DNA from: Pilatotrama ljubarskyi
Taxonomy: Eukaryota; Basidiomycota; Agaricomycetes; Polyporales; Polyporaceae
Length of the DNA stretch: 64,000 nucleotides
Assembly (NCBI GenBank): GCA_022385805.1
Contig: MU277691.1
Location: forward strand, 121,366 to 185,365
Direction: 5' to 3'
Shown here piece by piece: positions 46,575-58,412 of the stretch. The position numbers were made by a program, and so were the translations under genes. The notes beneath the pieces are model-generated. The model was given only the letters and a program-made list of their open reading frames with translations. It searched no databases and was not told where the DNA came from. How positions within the stretch are numbered: position 1 is the first letter of the stretch; every line of letters starts with the position of its first letter.

Positions 46575-47024
46575 ATGGCGACCGCGCAACACCGTTCTGC
46601 ATACCGCGCCATTGTGCGTGAAGTGAACAGGGCCGTAAGTAGGCAGCTTTTCACACATCTTGGCCCGGCTAGCTCACGCTTGCCCTCAGTCCATCTACCC
46701 TCGCGCAACGAGGCCAAAAGCAGTGGCGTCGCACATTCGTGCCATCTTTGAGGAGAATCGGGATGCAGCTGATAGTACGCGGTTCTACCACGACATGCGC
46801 AACGCCGCAACGTTTTTGCGCTCACAACGGATGCACAAGGTGCGTGACGAGAATCGCTTTCAGCCGGATGGCGGTGGCTCACACCCAGCCTCTTTGCTCC
46901 TCCTTTTCAGACGCTGCTGGAGCGGTACAACCCATTGCTTGGCCTGTCCACCGAGGAGCGAATCAAGAAGACGGCGCGTCGTGTTGGCTTGGATATGCCT
47001 CTCGGTCCCAAGGACGAAGAGTGA
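46575..47024 (+). CDS. FMC1: LYR-family mitochondrial protein, FMC1-like
   Basis: Small helical protein of the complex-1 LYR superfamily, related to FMC1 which supports ATP synthase F1 assembly. Exons 46575..46634, 46690..46839 and 46911..47024 give 107 residues. YRAIVREV at the N terminus stands at the LYR position, then AVASHIRAIFEENRDA, FLRSQRMHKTLLERYNPLLG and ERIKKTARRVGLDMP, the C-terminal pattern of fungal FMC1-like proteins. Start context ACACCATGG is strong. The exact subfamily is inferred. Confidence 0.72.
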
Positions 47025-47374
47025 TTCAATGCTTTCGTGCTCTACCGCGTCCATTCAACCGATTCCATCACCTCATCACCCCCTTGCACCATCCCTATGC
47101 GAGTCCCGCATGCGTTCAGACGAATGAGCGATGCGGGGCCAATCAGATGGTCCTTTGCCACCCATATGATCTACACATGTCACACAGCAAGTACATGTTT
47201 TGGGCGCCGCGAAGGGCAGATCCGGACAGAATAAAATACAGGGATGCGTCAGGGCTGGACAGCAGAGACAGTGGAGCAGGCGCGAGGATGTGATGTCCAG
47301 GACAGAGGATGGGTGAGCAGCGTAGGCTAATCCTTTGCCTCTCTGTATATACGGACACATGTCAGTGGCGGTGG
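47025..47374. other. Intergenic between convergent genes
   Basis: 350 bases between the FMC1-like and SmF stops; no gene seen. Confidence 0.45.
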
Positions 47375-47808
47375 TCAATCAGAGGTATAGAAAGTGATAC
47401 TTATGATATACAGGACATTGTTACAGCTGCATCCATTCGTTCGCTTGTCAGGATATGCACGCACCCATAGCTCAGGAAACGGCACTTACCGGATGAACAC
47501 CTCGCCGAGCGCGCCATTCGACTTGCCATCTTGGAACTCCTCCGTGTTCGCGAGCTGTCCGCGCGATTAGGCGTTGCAACCCAGAGTGATGATACTGGAC
47601 TCACCTGGAGGTTCATGTATCCATCCGTGCTCACCAAAAAGCCCTTGTACTCGAGACCCCATTTTAGGCGCACGTACACAGGCTTGCCTGTGAGCTCCTG
47701 CATGAAAGGCTTCGGGTTGACAGGGTTGACCTAGAAAAACAGCAGCCGTTCAGCACGCCCTCATCGAACAGAGTATCGAATGGAGCAGCTGAAGCGTACC
47801 GCAGACAT
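47375..47808 (-). CDS. SMX3: Small nuclear ribonucleoprotein SmF
   Basis: Component of the heptameric Sm ring of spliceosomal snRNPs. Exons 47800..47808, 47605..47730, 47490..47554 and 47375..47426 (complement) give 83 residues. Sm1 motif: [20 protein letters not shown] with [14 protein letters not shown]; Sm2: GEVFIRCNNVLYI. The first exon codes for only MSA. The end after CNNVLYI (ISITFYTSD) differs from the usual acidic or RE-type tail; a further unresolved splice could change the last residues. Divergent from NC2-beta (236 bp). Confidence 0.94.
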
Positions 47809-48044
47809 GGTAGCAGACGAGATGACGGTCGAGCGCAAGCCTGCGTGCGCGAGCGCGCCTCTGGGCCGAACACGTGCGGACTTCCAAAACCGCGGACGCA
47901 CTGGCTCGCAGATCGACGCGCATATAAAGCCTGCAGCGTCTCTCCGCTGGGGCCCGCCCCCGCGCGCGTCCCCCGCCCCGCTGTCCGCTGCCTCTGTCTG
48001 CTCGCTGCCCGCGCCCTTGCATATACTACTCGACCGAGACGACC

Positions 48045-48710
48045 ATGTCCGACCATGAGACGGGCGGAATGCCCTCCGACGAGGATCTGTCCCTCCCGAA
48101 GGCGACCGTCACGAAAATGATCGCAGGTGCGCCGCGGAACGGAGGACTGGTTCAGGCGCAACCCCCCTGACTTGGCCGTGGTAGAGCTACTCCCTAATGA
48201 TGTTACGTGCGCGAAAGAGACGCGAGATCTCATAATTGAGTGCTGTGTAGGTGAAGTACACCGTATGTTTGCTTCACGCGAGCCCGTAGCCACTGACGCG
48301 CCACTGCGCCAGAATTCATACATCTGATATCGTCGGAGGCGAATGAGATATGTGAACAAGAGTCCAAGAAGACGATTGCGCCCGAACATATCATATCAGC
48401 ATTGAAGGTACGCTCATGGTCATTCTCCTCCATGATGTCACGCCGGTTCAACCCAAACACTTTCTCTAGCGACTCGGCTTCGAGTCCTTCACTGAGGAGG
48501 TAGAAAGTGTGCTGAAAGACCACAAACAGCAACAGAAGGTGCGTGTATGTCTCACTCTGTATTGTATAGCAGTCCTCATCCTTACCGTAGGACCGGGAGA
48601 GGAAAGTCAACAAGATGGTAGAGTGCGGACTCTCCGAGGCAGAGCTGCTGGCCCAGCAAGAAGCCCTTTTCGCCCAGAGTCGCGAAAGGTTCCGCACTGC
48701 CCAGCAGTGA
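48045..48710 (+). CDS. NCB2: Negative cofactor 2 beta (Dr1/NCB2)
   Basis: Histone-fold subunit of NC2, which binds TBP on DNA and blocks TFIIA/TFIIB. Exons 48045..48126, 48185..48250, 48313..48407, 48470..48538 and 48591..48710 give 143 residues. DLSLPKATVTKMIAELLPND, ETRDLIIECCVEFIHLISSE, EQESKKTIAPEHIISALK and SVLKDHKQQQK are near-invariant in the family. The basic/Gln tail is short. The small first exon includes an acidic leader. Confidence 0.97.
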
Positions 48711-48940
48711 CCCACTTCTCTACCCACCCTTCCCCCTTCCCCATACTGCAATAGCACCCGGCAGGACGGGACTGCACCCCTTCTTGTCGACTTCGCTCCG
48801 TTCAGCGCGGGTTATGGACGATTGCTCCCTCGCTCCTCGTCTCTTCGTGTATCATGGCATCTGCAGATGGTGCGCTGTCGTGTGTCGCATACAGATCTCT
48901 CTACCTCTTCGTACTCTCGTGTATTTTGTGCCTGATTTAT

Positions 48941-50417
48941 TCACTTTGTACCTTTCGCGGCCGCTAGACGATCCTGTAACTCTCTCAATCTCCTGTGTGG
49001 CAAGTCTCCGTTCCAGTGTTCGACCTTCTGCCCGTCTGCGCCTGTTGTATCCGTGAGACGCGGCAACCCTTCTTGCTCGATGGTGAACGACGCCGAGACC
49101 GTTGCATACAGTGTTGCTGTACGGTGAGAGTCAGAGAATCCTCTTTCGACCGCAATCTCACGGCTTACCTTCCCGTACGTCGCCATTCGTCAACACTAGG
49201 CCCGCTGCAAGCCCTCCAAGGAAACTATTCCCAGCACCTGTTGGAAAGTCCGGCACAGGTCAGCACCCGAGTGGTGGTCAGACGGTCTGCTCAGTGATAG
49301 GCACCGTACCTGTGACGTCTACCACCTTGCTCGCGCCCTCCGGACCGCCCCAGTAGGCGTCGACCCAGCTGAAGAATAGCCCCCTCTGTGCGACACACGC
49401 GCCCATCGCGCCGCTGCGGATGACTACGGCACCGTTGCCATCCGGACCGACTCCCATGTCGAGGAAGCGGCTGCAAGCCTCCTCTACGAGTTCTTTCGTC
49501 GGACGCGGTGGCATCGAGAGGAGTGAGAGGGCTTCCTCAGCATTCGGACTATGTGTCTCACTTGTGAGCAGAGTATAGATCGATGACTGGCTGGACAACT
49601 CTCGTACCTCAGCACGGATATGTCGGGCAGCACATCTTTGAGAGCAGGGAGCTCCTCAGGTACGCATCGATCCTAGCTTTTCTGCGTCTCAGGACCATGT
49701 GCGTGAGCTCGATGGAGCAAGGTACGTACGGGTATGGGCTCAAACACAGTTGTCGGCTGCCACTCCTTGTCTTGCTTGATCTCCGATACAATGGCACCAG
49801 CACGAGTTGGCGAACAGATGAAGTGGATGATTTTAGGCCGCGCAAGCTTCGTCCCTTCGAGGTCGCGAGGGCTTATGCGGATCCTCGGTGTTAGGTACTC
49901 GAAGCTGTGCCATAGGCGCACGTCAGGCCTTCTGGCATGACTGCCATGGATGATCAGGACACCCTCGTACCCTCGATGTTCCCCTCGGTAGGCGTTCAGG
50001 GCTCTTGTCGTGCCGCGGTCGGGGTTATCTCTATAGAGCCACATGTCCGCGCCGTAGGCATCGAGAGCCTGTTGAATATATGCAGGGAAGTCATTCCCTC
50101 TATCAATGATCATGCCTAGCTTCGAGGGTGGCAGCCTGAGAACACAGATGGCCGTCAGCTTGGACCGCGAAGCCACACCAAGAACCGAGAGCTAGTACCA
50201 TATGCGGGAGCCGATGGCGGCGTAAGTACCTCCTCCACCTATCTGGTGAGCATGTGGGTCAGTCTAGGGGCAGGCAAAGCACCTATCAGGGCGACATGCC
50301 TACCTGGGGAGCTAACATCTTGCCAGTCGATTTGCCATCCTCGTCTGCAAACGAGAACTCATCTATGATGAACATGCCAAGGGAGACGAAATCGCGAGGC
50401 GCATTGTGTGAGACCAT
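48941..50417 (-). CDS. MAK32: MAK32-like pfkB-family protein
   Basis: Ribokinase-fold protein related to yeast Mak32. Eight exons (complement: 50304..50417, 50199..50242, 50135 to 49971, 49730..49904, 49608..49672, 49310..49548, 49169..49237, 48941..49116) give 348 residues, in phase. FIIDEFSFADEDGKS and IGGGGTYAAIGSRIWLPPSK lead, then DRGNDFP, LTPRIRISPRDLEG, SPNAEEALSLL and the signature VDVTGAGNSFLGGLAAGL. In active sugar kinases the last motif is GAGD, with Asp as catalytic base. Here it is Asn, so kinase activity is doubtful. Start at 50417 is the first ATG in the frame. Confidence 0.9.
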
Positions 50418-50792
50418 CTGGTCGTATGCCTTCCACGATGAGCCGTGCGCGTGAGCTATGGTACCGAGGTCTACAATCAAGACCAGCGTAGACTGAGTTC
50501 AAGCTGCAGACTGGAACCGTTGTACGGAGAGGTTCGGTCAACCACACTATACCGTACCACTTCTTGACCGCGATAAGATAAAGCATGTCCGAGAACCACG
50601 GAGTTGAGGCCGCCGGCTTGACATTCGGTCGCAAACATCTAGCATTCACACCGTAGCCCAACAAGGACATGACTGTACTATGCTACAGTTTCGCTTCCCA
50701 TCCAACACAAGTGAATATCTATCTGCTGTCTTAAAGGCCGAGATCCAGCCTGACCGAAGCCAGGAGTGCGTTGCGGGACAATATCTGCGTAT
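50418..50792. other. Intergenic
   Basis: 375 bases between MAK32 and the expansin-like stop; no gene of its own. A long + strand frame starting in this interval and extending to 51159 is antisense to the expansin-like gene. Confidence 0.5.
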
Positions 50793-51373
50793 TTACGGGT
50801 GGAATCCCTTCGGCTTGAAGTGCCAGGACACCTTGATGACACCCTCTTCCAGAGATGCACCAAGTGCCTGGAAGAGGGACGGGCTCATATCTGGAGGCCA
50901 TTATAAATCTTCAGGGTCGTTTGAACTTGGGGGCATGCTCACCGATATCCGCCGGACCACAGCCTGGACACGAGTCCCGAACGAGGCCGAAGGCCGTCTT
51001 CCCGTTCTTGGTGTTCTTGATCTCCATGAACTGCGACGTTCAACGAGCATCGTCATGAACCCTTATGCAGCTAGTAAGCACGGACTGAACCAACCTGTTC
51101 GCAGTTGCCGCCGCTTCCGAAGATGGATGATGAAATGGCCACGATGTGGTCACTGTTGACATTATGCTTGCCGCAAGCTCCAAGGCCCACGTTGAAGAAT
51201 GTACCCTGAGGAAGAGTCACTATAATTCTTCATGCAGGTGTGGAAATGCATACCCTTCCTGAGTGCGTGATGCGCTTCTCGAGATTGGACGCCTCTGGAA
51301 CCACGGGAGCAGGGACGGCGATGACGGAGCTGATGACAGCTAGGGCGAGAACAACGTAGGTGAACGGAGACAT
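50793..51373 (-). CDS. Secreted expansin-like (RlpA-like DPBB) protein
   Basis: Small secreted double-psi beta-barrel protein, of the kind that loosens plant or fungal walls without hydrolysis. Exons 51254..51373, 51095..51205, 50943..51030 and 50793..50890 (complement) give 138 residues. Signal peptide MSPFTYVVLALAVISSVIAV, a short propeptide ending LEKR (Kex2-type site), then GTFFNVGLGACGKHNVNSD, IFGSGGNCEQF, DSCPGCGPADIDMSPSLF and VSWHFKP. Conserved Cys and the HxxD-like Asp (ADIDMS) are in place. A possible TATA element (TATATAA, minus strand) is at 51550-51556. Confidence 0.9.
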
Positions 51374-52438
51374 GATCGGAGTTGTAGTCGCTAACGGATG
51401 CACAGAAGTCCTGCCGCGCAGCGATGACGAATATTAGGCAGCAAAAAAAAATTGTTGTACAGAGGGGAGTGAATGCCTAGACGTTCTACGTCCAACTGAG
51501 CCGACCGCGCTGCGAGACTGGCTGAAGAGCCACGGAGCATTTGCACGCATTATATACCTGCTAAAGGTTGTACGCTCACTGTTGAGGCAGTGCGCCGGCG
51601 GTCTCCAGGGTGCTGAGGCCGTGACCGATCTCCTCTCTGGCCACTGCATAAGTCAACAGGCACGAACAAGACCTGCTGGACGGCCTGACGGAGAGGCTCG
51701 AAGAGTGGCCGCCCGACCTCCATGAGACTGAGTTGTCTTCTGAAACCTGGATGAGATCAGAGCGCCAGGGGCTCCGGCTCGGCGTACTTCACAGCGAGGG
51801 GCCAGCGGCAATGATCGGTTTGCGCTCGAGTCTTGCCAACATACTCGGGCCCAAGAGGCTATGTCACGGCAGACGGCGATTGGATACGGGTATCGCCTCG
51901 CAAATTCAGAAAGGTCAACCTAGCCATACCATGAGTTTAGTTACAAGATCAGTTAGTCTCTTGAGCCTCACACAGAGTACTTCGACCGACCTGTAGCTTT
52001 CCGAGATCTAGCACTTGCGGTAGCCTATTACAACGGACGTTCACATAAATATTGTCTGGTCCAGACACTATCTGCCTGGGCCCTCTTGCAAACACTGTCC
52101 GAAGCTTACTGCTTCATCCCTCTAGTCTGAGTCAACGCCGGGGCACAGGATCGTAACAAGATGATGAGAAACAAGAGAAGACCTTGATCAAGTCGCGTAG
52201 GCGCTTAGCCCTTCCTAGCCGTTTTAGCGCCCATGACGCTCAACACTGTCGCCGATCCGATCGGACGTCTCCGTTCTTGCGATGCGTTCACTCGCGCAGG
52301 AGGGGTAAACGGAGATGTCACAGGCCGAACTCTAGCTACGACCATTGACCAAGAACTGGCTGCTTGAGCGAGTCCGGACGGCCTGTACCGCTACCGGTTG
52401 TCTATGCCACTTTCGTCCCCTCTAGAACCGAGTTGGCG
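51374..52438. other. Intergenic between divergent genes
   Basis: 1.06 kb with no recognised gene. Contains an A9 run near 51443 and the expansin-like promoter. Confidence 0.5.
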
Positions 52439-53502
52439 ATGGAAGTGTGGGCCGTTACGTTAGATACCGCTGCGATCTGCGAGCTGGAGGAGGTGAGCAG
52501 ATGTTGATCTCTAAAATTCTTGCGAATCTCAGGGAATTGGCAGCTGTACCAGAAGGGAGTGCTCCTTGTTGATGAGGCCTCTCAGACGCACCTCCGGAAG
52601 TATCACCATCGCATAGACAGCGTTCGTGAGTACCTGTAGATGAATCGACAATATGTTCAAACTCGTCCGCTCACGATAAGCTCCATAGGTGGGCTGATTG
52701 GACGTCTCCTTCCCCGCGTGCTGCTCAAGCAGCGAGGCATTCCGGTAGAGTCCATGAGATTCTCAAAGACGCGGGCCGGCAAACCCTACATCGTACGTGC
52801 ATGGCACTTCGATACCTGCTATTGTACTGAACATCATTATGTAGTCAACCGACGTTGGCCCACCAATAGGATACAACATAACGCATGATAACGGAATCGT
52901 GGCGATGGCGTATAGCAGCGGAAGTGCGCTGTACCCAGATCCACCAGCATACCGAATCGGCGTAGACGTCATGCTCTTGCAACTCCCAAGGCGCGATACT
53001 TTCCCCGGATTTGTAGAGGTTTTTAGCGACCAGGTATGCTTTGCTCTATGCCAGTCGGTGGTCGAAGCCTGACATTATACAGCTCACGGCCCTGGAGCGC
53101 AAGAATCTCCTACCTCCCGCGCCGGCTCCCCCATTATCGAAGCATGAAGAACTCCGTCGCTTCTTTCTCATATGGACGTTGAAAGAAGCATATACAAAGG
53201 CGCTGGGTCTCGGATTGGGCTTTGACTTCAGCCGCATCGAATACGACGTCCCAAACGACGTCGTGCGCATCGACGGCCAAGTCCCGCGTGGCTGGGAGTT
53301 TACCCGGTTCGAATTGCGGAACGCAGTCAAGGACGAAAGGGTTGAGGAGTACGTCGGAGTGGTTGCTAGGTTCGTTGGTGAAGGGGTCGGTTCTGGAGGC
53401 AGTGTGCAGTCAGCGGTGGCTCCAGGGTGGCTAAAAGTAAGAGACGCAAAGGAGTTCCTGAGCGCTGCTGTCAAGGAACTCAGTGGAGATACGATTGAAT
53501 AA
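52439..53502 (+). CDS. LYS5: Sfp-type 4'-phosphopantetheinyl transferase (LYS5-like)
   Basis: Moves phosphopantetheine from CoA to carrier domains; in fungi it activates alpha-aminoadipate reductase and PKS/NRPS enzymes. Exons 52439..52492, 52544..52625, 52689..52792, 52845..53033 and 53083..53502 give 282 residues, in phase. Motifs: MEVWAVTLD, RKYHHRIDSVRGLIGRLLPR, FSKTRAGKPYI, NITHDNGIVAMA, RIGVDVM (metal site) and FFLIWTLKEAYTKALG (WxxKEAYxK). The insertion after the metal site and C-terminal extension are typical of fungal enzymes. Confidence 0.94.
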
Positions 53503-53796
53503 GCTGCAATCTCTGATGTCCTAGACCGACATTCGTGTACTGAGGCCCTGTGTACGATTCTACGAGCCAGGAAGCTCGTCGCCTGAGGTTGTTGCGAACT
53601 TGAATGCCTTCCAAATACGGACGAACACCGGCTGCATGTGATGCTGCGCTGCCGCACGTCCGCCTTGGAGTGCCTGAGCCGACCCGCTCAGTCCCAAGCC
53701 TCATCATCTTCAGGTTCGGCTGCCTGCCTTGGCCCAGTCTCGCGCATCTCCTGCATCATTGATACCTCTTTCATCTCCTCCATCTCATCCCTGCAA

Positions 53797-55642
53797 ATGC
53801 CTCGCGTACGTTCTCTGCGAACTCAGGCCCTCTCACCAAAGCGCGATATGTCACCCGGGCCTCCTTCACCAACATTCACCGAGACGACCAATGCTTCCGT
53901 CCTCAACTTCGGCCCCGATGGCCCACAGAAGATCATCACCCGCACAAACCTGAAAGCCAGCATGCAGGCGTACGAGGAAGTGAGGACCCATACGCAACTA
54001 CCAGGAGCGAACTGTGGCTGAATAGCGCCTTATCGCGCAGCTGCTGAACAGATGCGCTACCTACCGTGCGGCGTTGTTGACAATGTCAAGGGCGACCGCA
54101 GGATTTGCAGATGCGATGGAGGCGTGCGCAGGGTGTGTATTGTCGCCTTGGTTGATCTTCGCCTGAAGCTCATGTCGTCAAGGCTCAAGGGACCGAGCTA
54201 CGAGTCGGGGACGAGGATGCAGGCGGCTGCGGGATTGCATCATCTCATGAGCAACCACTTTCACGTTATGGTCAGTCATACGTGGTCCTGTGGAAAGGAC
54301 TCCGTGTTGAGTGATTCACTGAAAGCAGGCCGAGACACTCGACAAGCAATTCGAGAAGCCACTGCGGCAACACCTGGAGAATTACCGTACTGTGGTTAAC
54401 GTACGTTCAACAGTAGGGATGCGGCCGAACGGAAGCTCATGGATGCTGTGCGTGTAGGAACGGTCAAACGCCTACGAAAGGGCCCTGCGAGAGAAGAGTA
54501 GGATCATCCGACAGACTGAGATGGGGAACTTGAAACAGAAGGGCAGAAGTAAGGTTTGCCGCAGCACTTCCTCCCCGCCCCATCTCACGTTCTGCGCTAG
54601 ATCTGCAAACATTCCGCGAGGCGTTGGCCGTGTTGCAAAAGCAGGTCGACGAACTTGACGAGCTCAAGGCCCGGCACTATCAAGAGATCGTCGAACATGA
54701 AGAGGAGGTATGGGACTTCGTCCAGGGCAAAGTTTGCCTAGTGGTACGCTCGACCATGGACGTCTTTGACAGACTTACATCGAAAGCGTGAGCTGCACAG
54801 TCCTTTGCAATACTCTTTCTTACTCCCATGCTGAACGTGACCCTAGTTCAGACCCTGTAATAGAACCCATGCTGCAAACGATACCGGACCCGTTCGACTC
54901 CTACGGTCCCCCGCCCTCAGAGGACCAGATATTCAGCATCCTCCAGCCGCTCTCCGTCATCGCCAACGCACCCTCCTCTACCCCGAGCCCGCTTACATCC
55001 ACCCCAGACCTCGAGAGCAGCGACGGCCTCCCATCAGCAAAGAACTCATGGTCGGCTGCCACCGGAGGCTTCTTCCCCGACACCGCCGCATGGGCGGACG
55101 TGCCCTCAAGCTCCCCTCCGCCTGGTTCGTCTTCAGGGTCAGCACTGACCTCTCCGTCACGATCGCCGCCCTCGGCGCACAAGGCGACTAGCACGGCTGG
55201 GATCAACAGACGACACTCGCATCCCGTCGCCTCGAGCTCCTCGTCACATCAGCCACGGAAAGCAGAGTCGAAGCTGAGAAGCGTCCTCTCTGTCATCGAC
55301 GAAGGCCGGCCCCGCGCGAACGGCGATCCAGACGAAGGCCGTGCCCGGAGTATGTCAGCGAATCCCAGCGCAAGCCCGTCTCCAGCAACGAACGGGAAGA
55401 GTATTAGTAAAGCTCCGGACTTGGGCGAGGTCGACGCGAGCGTATGGGGTGGCGGGAGATTCGATATACCTGACTTTGACAAGGCTCGTGGAGGGGGCGG
55501 CGAAGACGACACCACTCCACGGAACACGATACGGGTGAGGGCGCAGTCCCCGGCGTCCCCGCCATTCGAGGGCACGCCGTACGCCGAGCGCAGCCTCAGC
55601 CCGCAGTCGGACGATACTGCGACGGCTGTACCTACCACTTGA
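53797..55642 (+). CDS. IVY1: IVY1-like I-BAR domain protein
   Basis: Likely homolog of yeast Ivy1, an inverse-BAR protein on vacuole/endosome membranes that binds Ypt7 and Vps33. Exons 53797..53979, 54041..54132, 54183..54270, 54329..54400, 54458..54548, 54601..54787 and 54847..55642 give 502 residues, in phase. The helical I-BAR part (about 55-245) contains ITRTNLKASMQAYEELLN, AFADAMEACA-like, GLHHLMSNHFHVMAETLDKQ, RSNAYERALREKSRIIRQ and LQKQVDELDELKARHYQEIV. The C-terminal half is Ser/Pro-rich and disordered. Assignment rests on the helical pattern and length. An upstream in-frame extension before 53797 is possible. Confidence 0.75.
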
Positions 55643-55891
55643 CGCGACTTAGATGGAGTACGATCGTCGTCGTAAACGCCACAATACCCTGTTCCTCCTT
55701 TCTCGCTCCCACTCTTACCCCGCCGTTGGCAACTTGTCCGTTTCTGGGTACTGATCCCTCGGTGGGGCCTCGAGCCTTCGACGTATACGACGCCCCTGTG
55801 TGTTTGTATGTATATGCGCGCGCTATAGTCTAGGATCTCGTGCAGCATTACTGCTGTATATAAAGTGTGACACTCCCATGAAGGTCTGTGC

Positions 55892-58412
55892 TTATCGCTG
55901 GCCCAACGGTTGGAGAGCGTACTGCGCGAGCACCTCAGCCGTTGACGGCGAGGGGCTCTTGAAAAGCAGATCCGTCCCTGCGGCAGTTTTCGGGAAGGCG
56001 ATAACATCCCGGATCGACGTCGTCTTGCACAATATGGCCATGAGCCGGTCGAAGCCTACGTGCGACTGGTCAGTAGTGGCGACAGAAACGGTAGCTGATG
56101 TACGCACCAAAGGCGAAGCCGCCGTGTGGAGGCGCGCCGCAGCGCAACGCGTGCAGAAGGTGATTGAAAGAGGACTTCTCCTTGTCATCCAGCTGTCGAG
56201 TAGTTATCGCTCTGTGAGAAACACGGTCGCATAATGGATGTAGGAGCTGTCACATACTTGGAGAATCTTGGAGAAAATGTACTCCTGCATGGCCGCATCG
56301 TGCACCCTCACGGACCCACCGCCGATCTCGACACCGTTCAGTACGAGATCGTAGTGCTGCCCCCGTACCTGATTCAATGAGCACGTCAATCAATTGACTC
56401 ATGAACACCTAACACACGGCGCCAGCGCACCTCTTCAACCTGTCCCGCGTACATCTTCTCGATGTCTTCATACATCGGCGCCGTGAACGGATGGTGTGAG
56501 CTGCTCCATCGACCATGTGCCAAGAACTCCTTGTCCTCGTCGGCGCGCGTGAATAGCGGGAACTCCGTAACCCAGAGGAACTTGGGCTCGTCGCTCAGGA
56601 CGAGGTCGCCATTGCATTGCGCGGTTTCGGAGAGCGCGAGCCGTAAGCGGCCCAGAGGCGTCCAGCCACCCTGGAGACGATGGTTCACTTCCGGTTCATA
56701 TGATGATAGGGCAGTCTTACCTCTGCTCCTCGAGGTCGTCTCGCAAGCCAGACGGTGCCTCCCTCCGCAAGTCTGAGAGTCGAGGTGAGACCGGCCGAGT
56801 CCAATCCGTGATCGAAGGAAGGTAAAATGTCTTGCACGATCCGGCTCCGGTTCAACCATTCAGAGGGAGCAGCTGGGTCCACTTGCAGACGTTCGACAGC
56901 CTTATCGTATTCCACTTCATAGGCTGCGCGAGCGAAAGAAGCATCCTCCGGCTGCGCCGAGACGACAAGAACCTCAAGAATTTCTCCCCGGGCATCCAAG
57001 GCGGAGCGCAGCTCTTTCGGCAATCGAGAGGTTATGTCCTCGATCTAGGAGCGTGAGCAGAGAGTCCTACCGCAGAGTGGCGGAGACGCATACCTCCAGT
57101 CCAAATCTCAGATCCGGCTTGTCGGAGCCGTATCTGGCCATAGCCTCATTGTAGGTCATGACCTTGAACCTCTCCTCCAGGTCCACATTTTCTACCTGCT
57201 TCCAGATTCTGCGAATGACGGTCTCGACAACTTCGCGGACTTCGTGACCGCCGATCCTCCACAGGTCCGTCGATTTCTGGCTCCCAGCTTGCCCGTCGGC
57301 CTGATGTCTACCCCAACTCACCCAAGCCATCTCCAGATCGACTTGTGTGAACTCCGGTTGACGGTCTTTGCGTCCATCCTCGTCACGGAAACACCGTGCG
57401 AGCTGGAAGTACCGGTCTACCGCACCAGACGCAACCAACAACTGCTTAGGCTGTTGGGGGGACTGGGAGAGAGCGTAGAAGAGGGGCTGGGAGGGCGTAT
57501 CCGACGAGGACTGCTTGACTCTAGTCGGTACTAGGTATTCGCGGGCTCCTTCGGGGGTAGAGTTGAGGAGCATAGGTGTTTCCACCTCAGTGAATCCTGA
57601 ATGGATTGTGAGAAATGCTCACAGCACACAGCCTGAGAGGACGTACCCTGCTCGTGGAGAGTTGATCTGACGAGGAAAGCGACGTCGCTTCGCCTCTTCA
57701 GATTGGATGTAAGCTCTGTTCGACGAAGGTCCAAGTATCGGTAGCGCAGTCTCAGGTCCTCGTTGGCCTGAAAATTGCTGTCAGCCCCAATTCCGATGCG
57801 ATTATAGGGGCCACCCCTACTGGTAAGGTGCGCGTACCAGGTTCTGGGTATCGAATGGCATGAATGGCAGGTTGCGGTCCGCTGGATTCAGAAGGGTGAA
57901 GGACTTAACCACCACTTCCACGTGTCCTGCAGGAACCTATGCATGCCGTTTGCCATCGGTACCTCTGAGTTTGAGGACTGACATACATCTCGTCGTTGCG
58001 ACTCAGGGCGTTGCCGGACAACACCTTCCACCAGCACGGTAGACTCCTCGGGCACCTCTCGCATGGCGACAAGAACATCTGGACCACATGTTCGTGAGTC
58101 CACGACCAGTTGCGTGGTGCCGTACGAGTCCCGGATCCCGAAGAACGAGAGCTTCTTGCTCACTTTCCTGCAAAATACTCGCTCACTCGTCGGTACAGTG
58201 TTACGAGGTGGAGTTGCGTACCCCTTCGGCACAAGCCATCCCACCAACACGACCGGCTTTTCTGCGTCTTCTGCTGATAGGGCACCGCAAGTGTGCGTGC
58301 GTCTGGGGAACGGGGCTATATATGGAACGTCACCGGACCGGCTTTGCTTCATACAGGTGAGGGGACATACCACTATGGGCCACCTGGGTGGTTGTGCGAT
58401 CTTCGGGCGCAT
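55892..58412 (-). CDS. MSD1: Mitochondrial aspartyl-tRNA synthetase
   Basis: Class II aminoacyl-tRNA synthetase of bacterial AspS type. Many short introns; stop at 55892. OB-fold part: [20 protein letters not shown] and [10 protein letters not shown]. Class II motif 1 lies around [11 protein letters not shown] and [10 protein letters not shown], followed by [11 protein letters not shown]. Motif 2: QYxQLAR-type ([20 protein letters not shown]) with EFTQVDLEM. Downstream: [50 protein letters not shown] and motif 3 [15 protein letters not shown]. The insertion domain between motifs 2 and 3 marks the bacterial/mitochondrial class. The start at 58412 is tentative; a second ATG is at 58352. Confidence 0.92.

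Noticed and set aside
50680..51159. 159-residue + strand frame
   Set aside because: Antisense to the spliced expansin-like gene, which has a signal peptide and conserved motifs.
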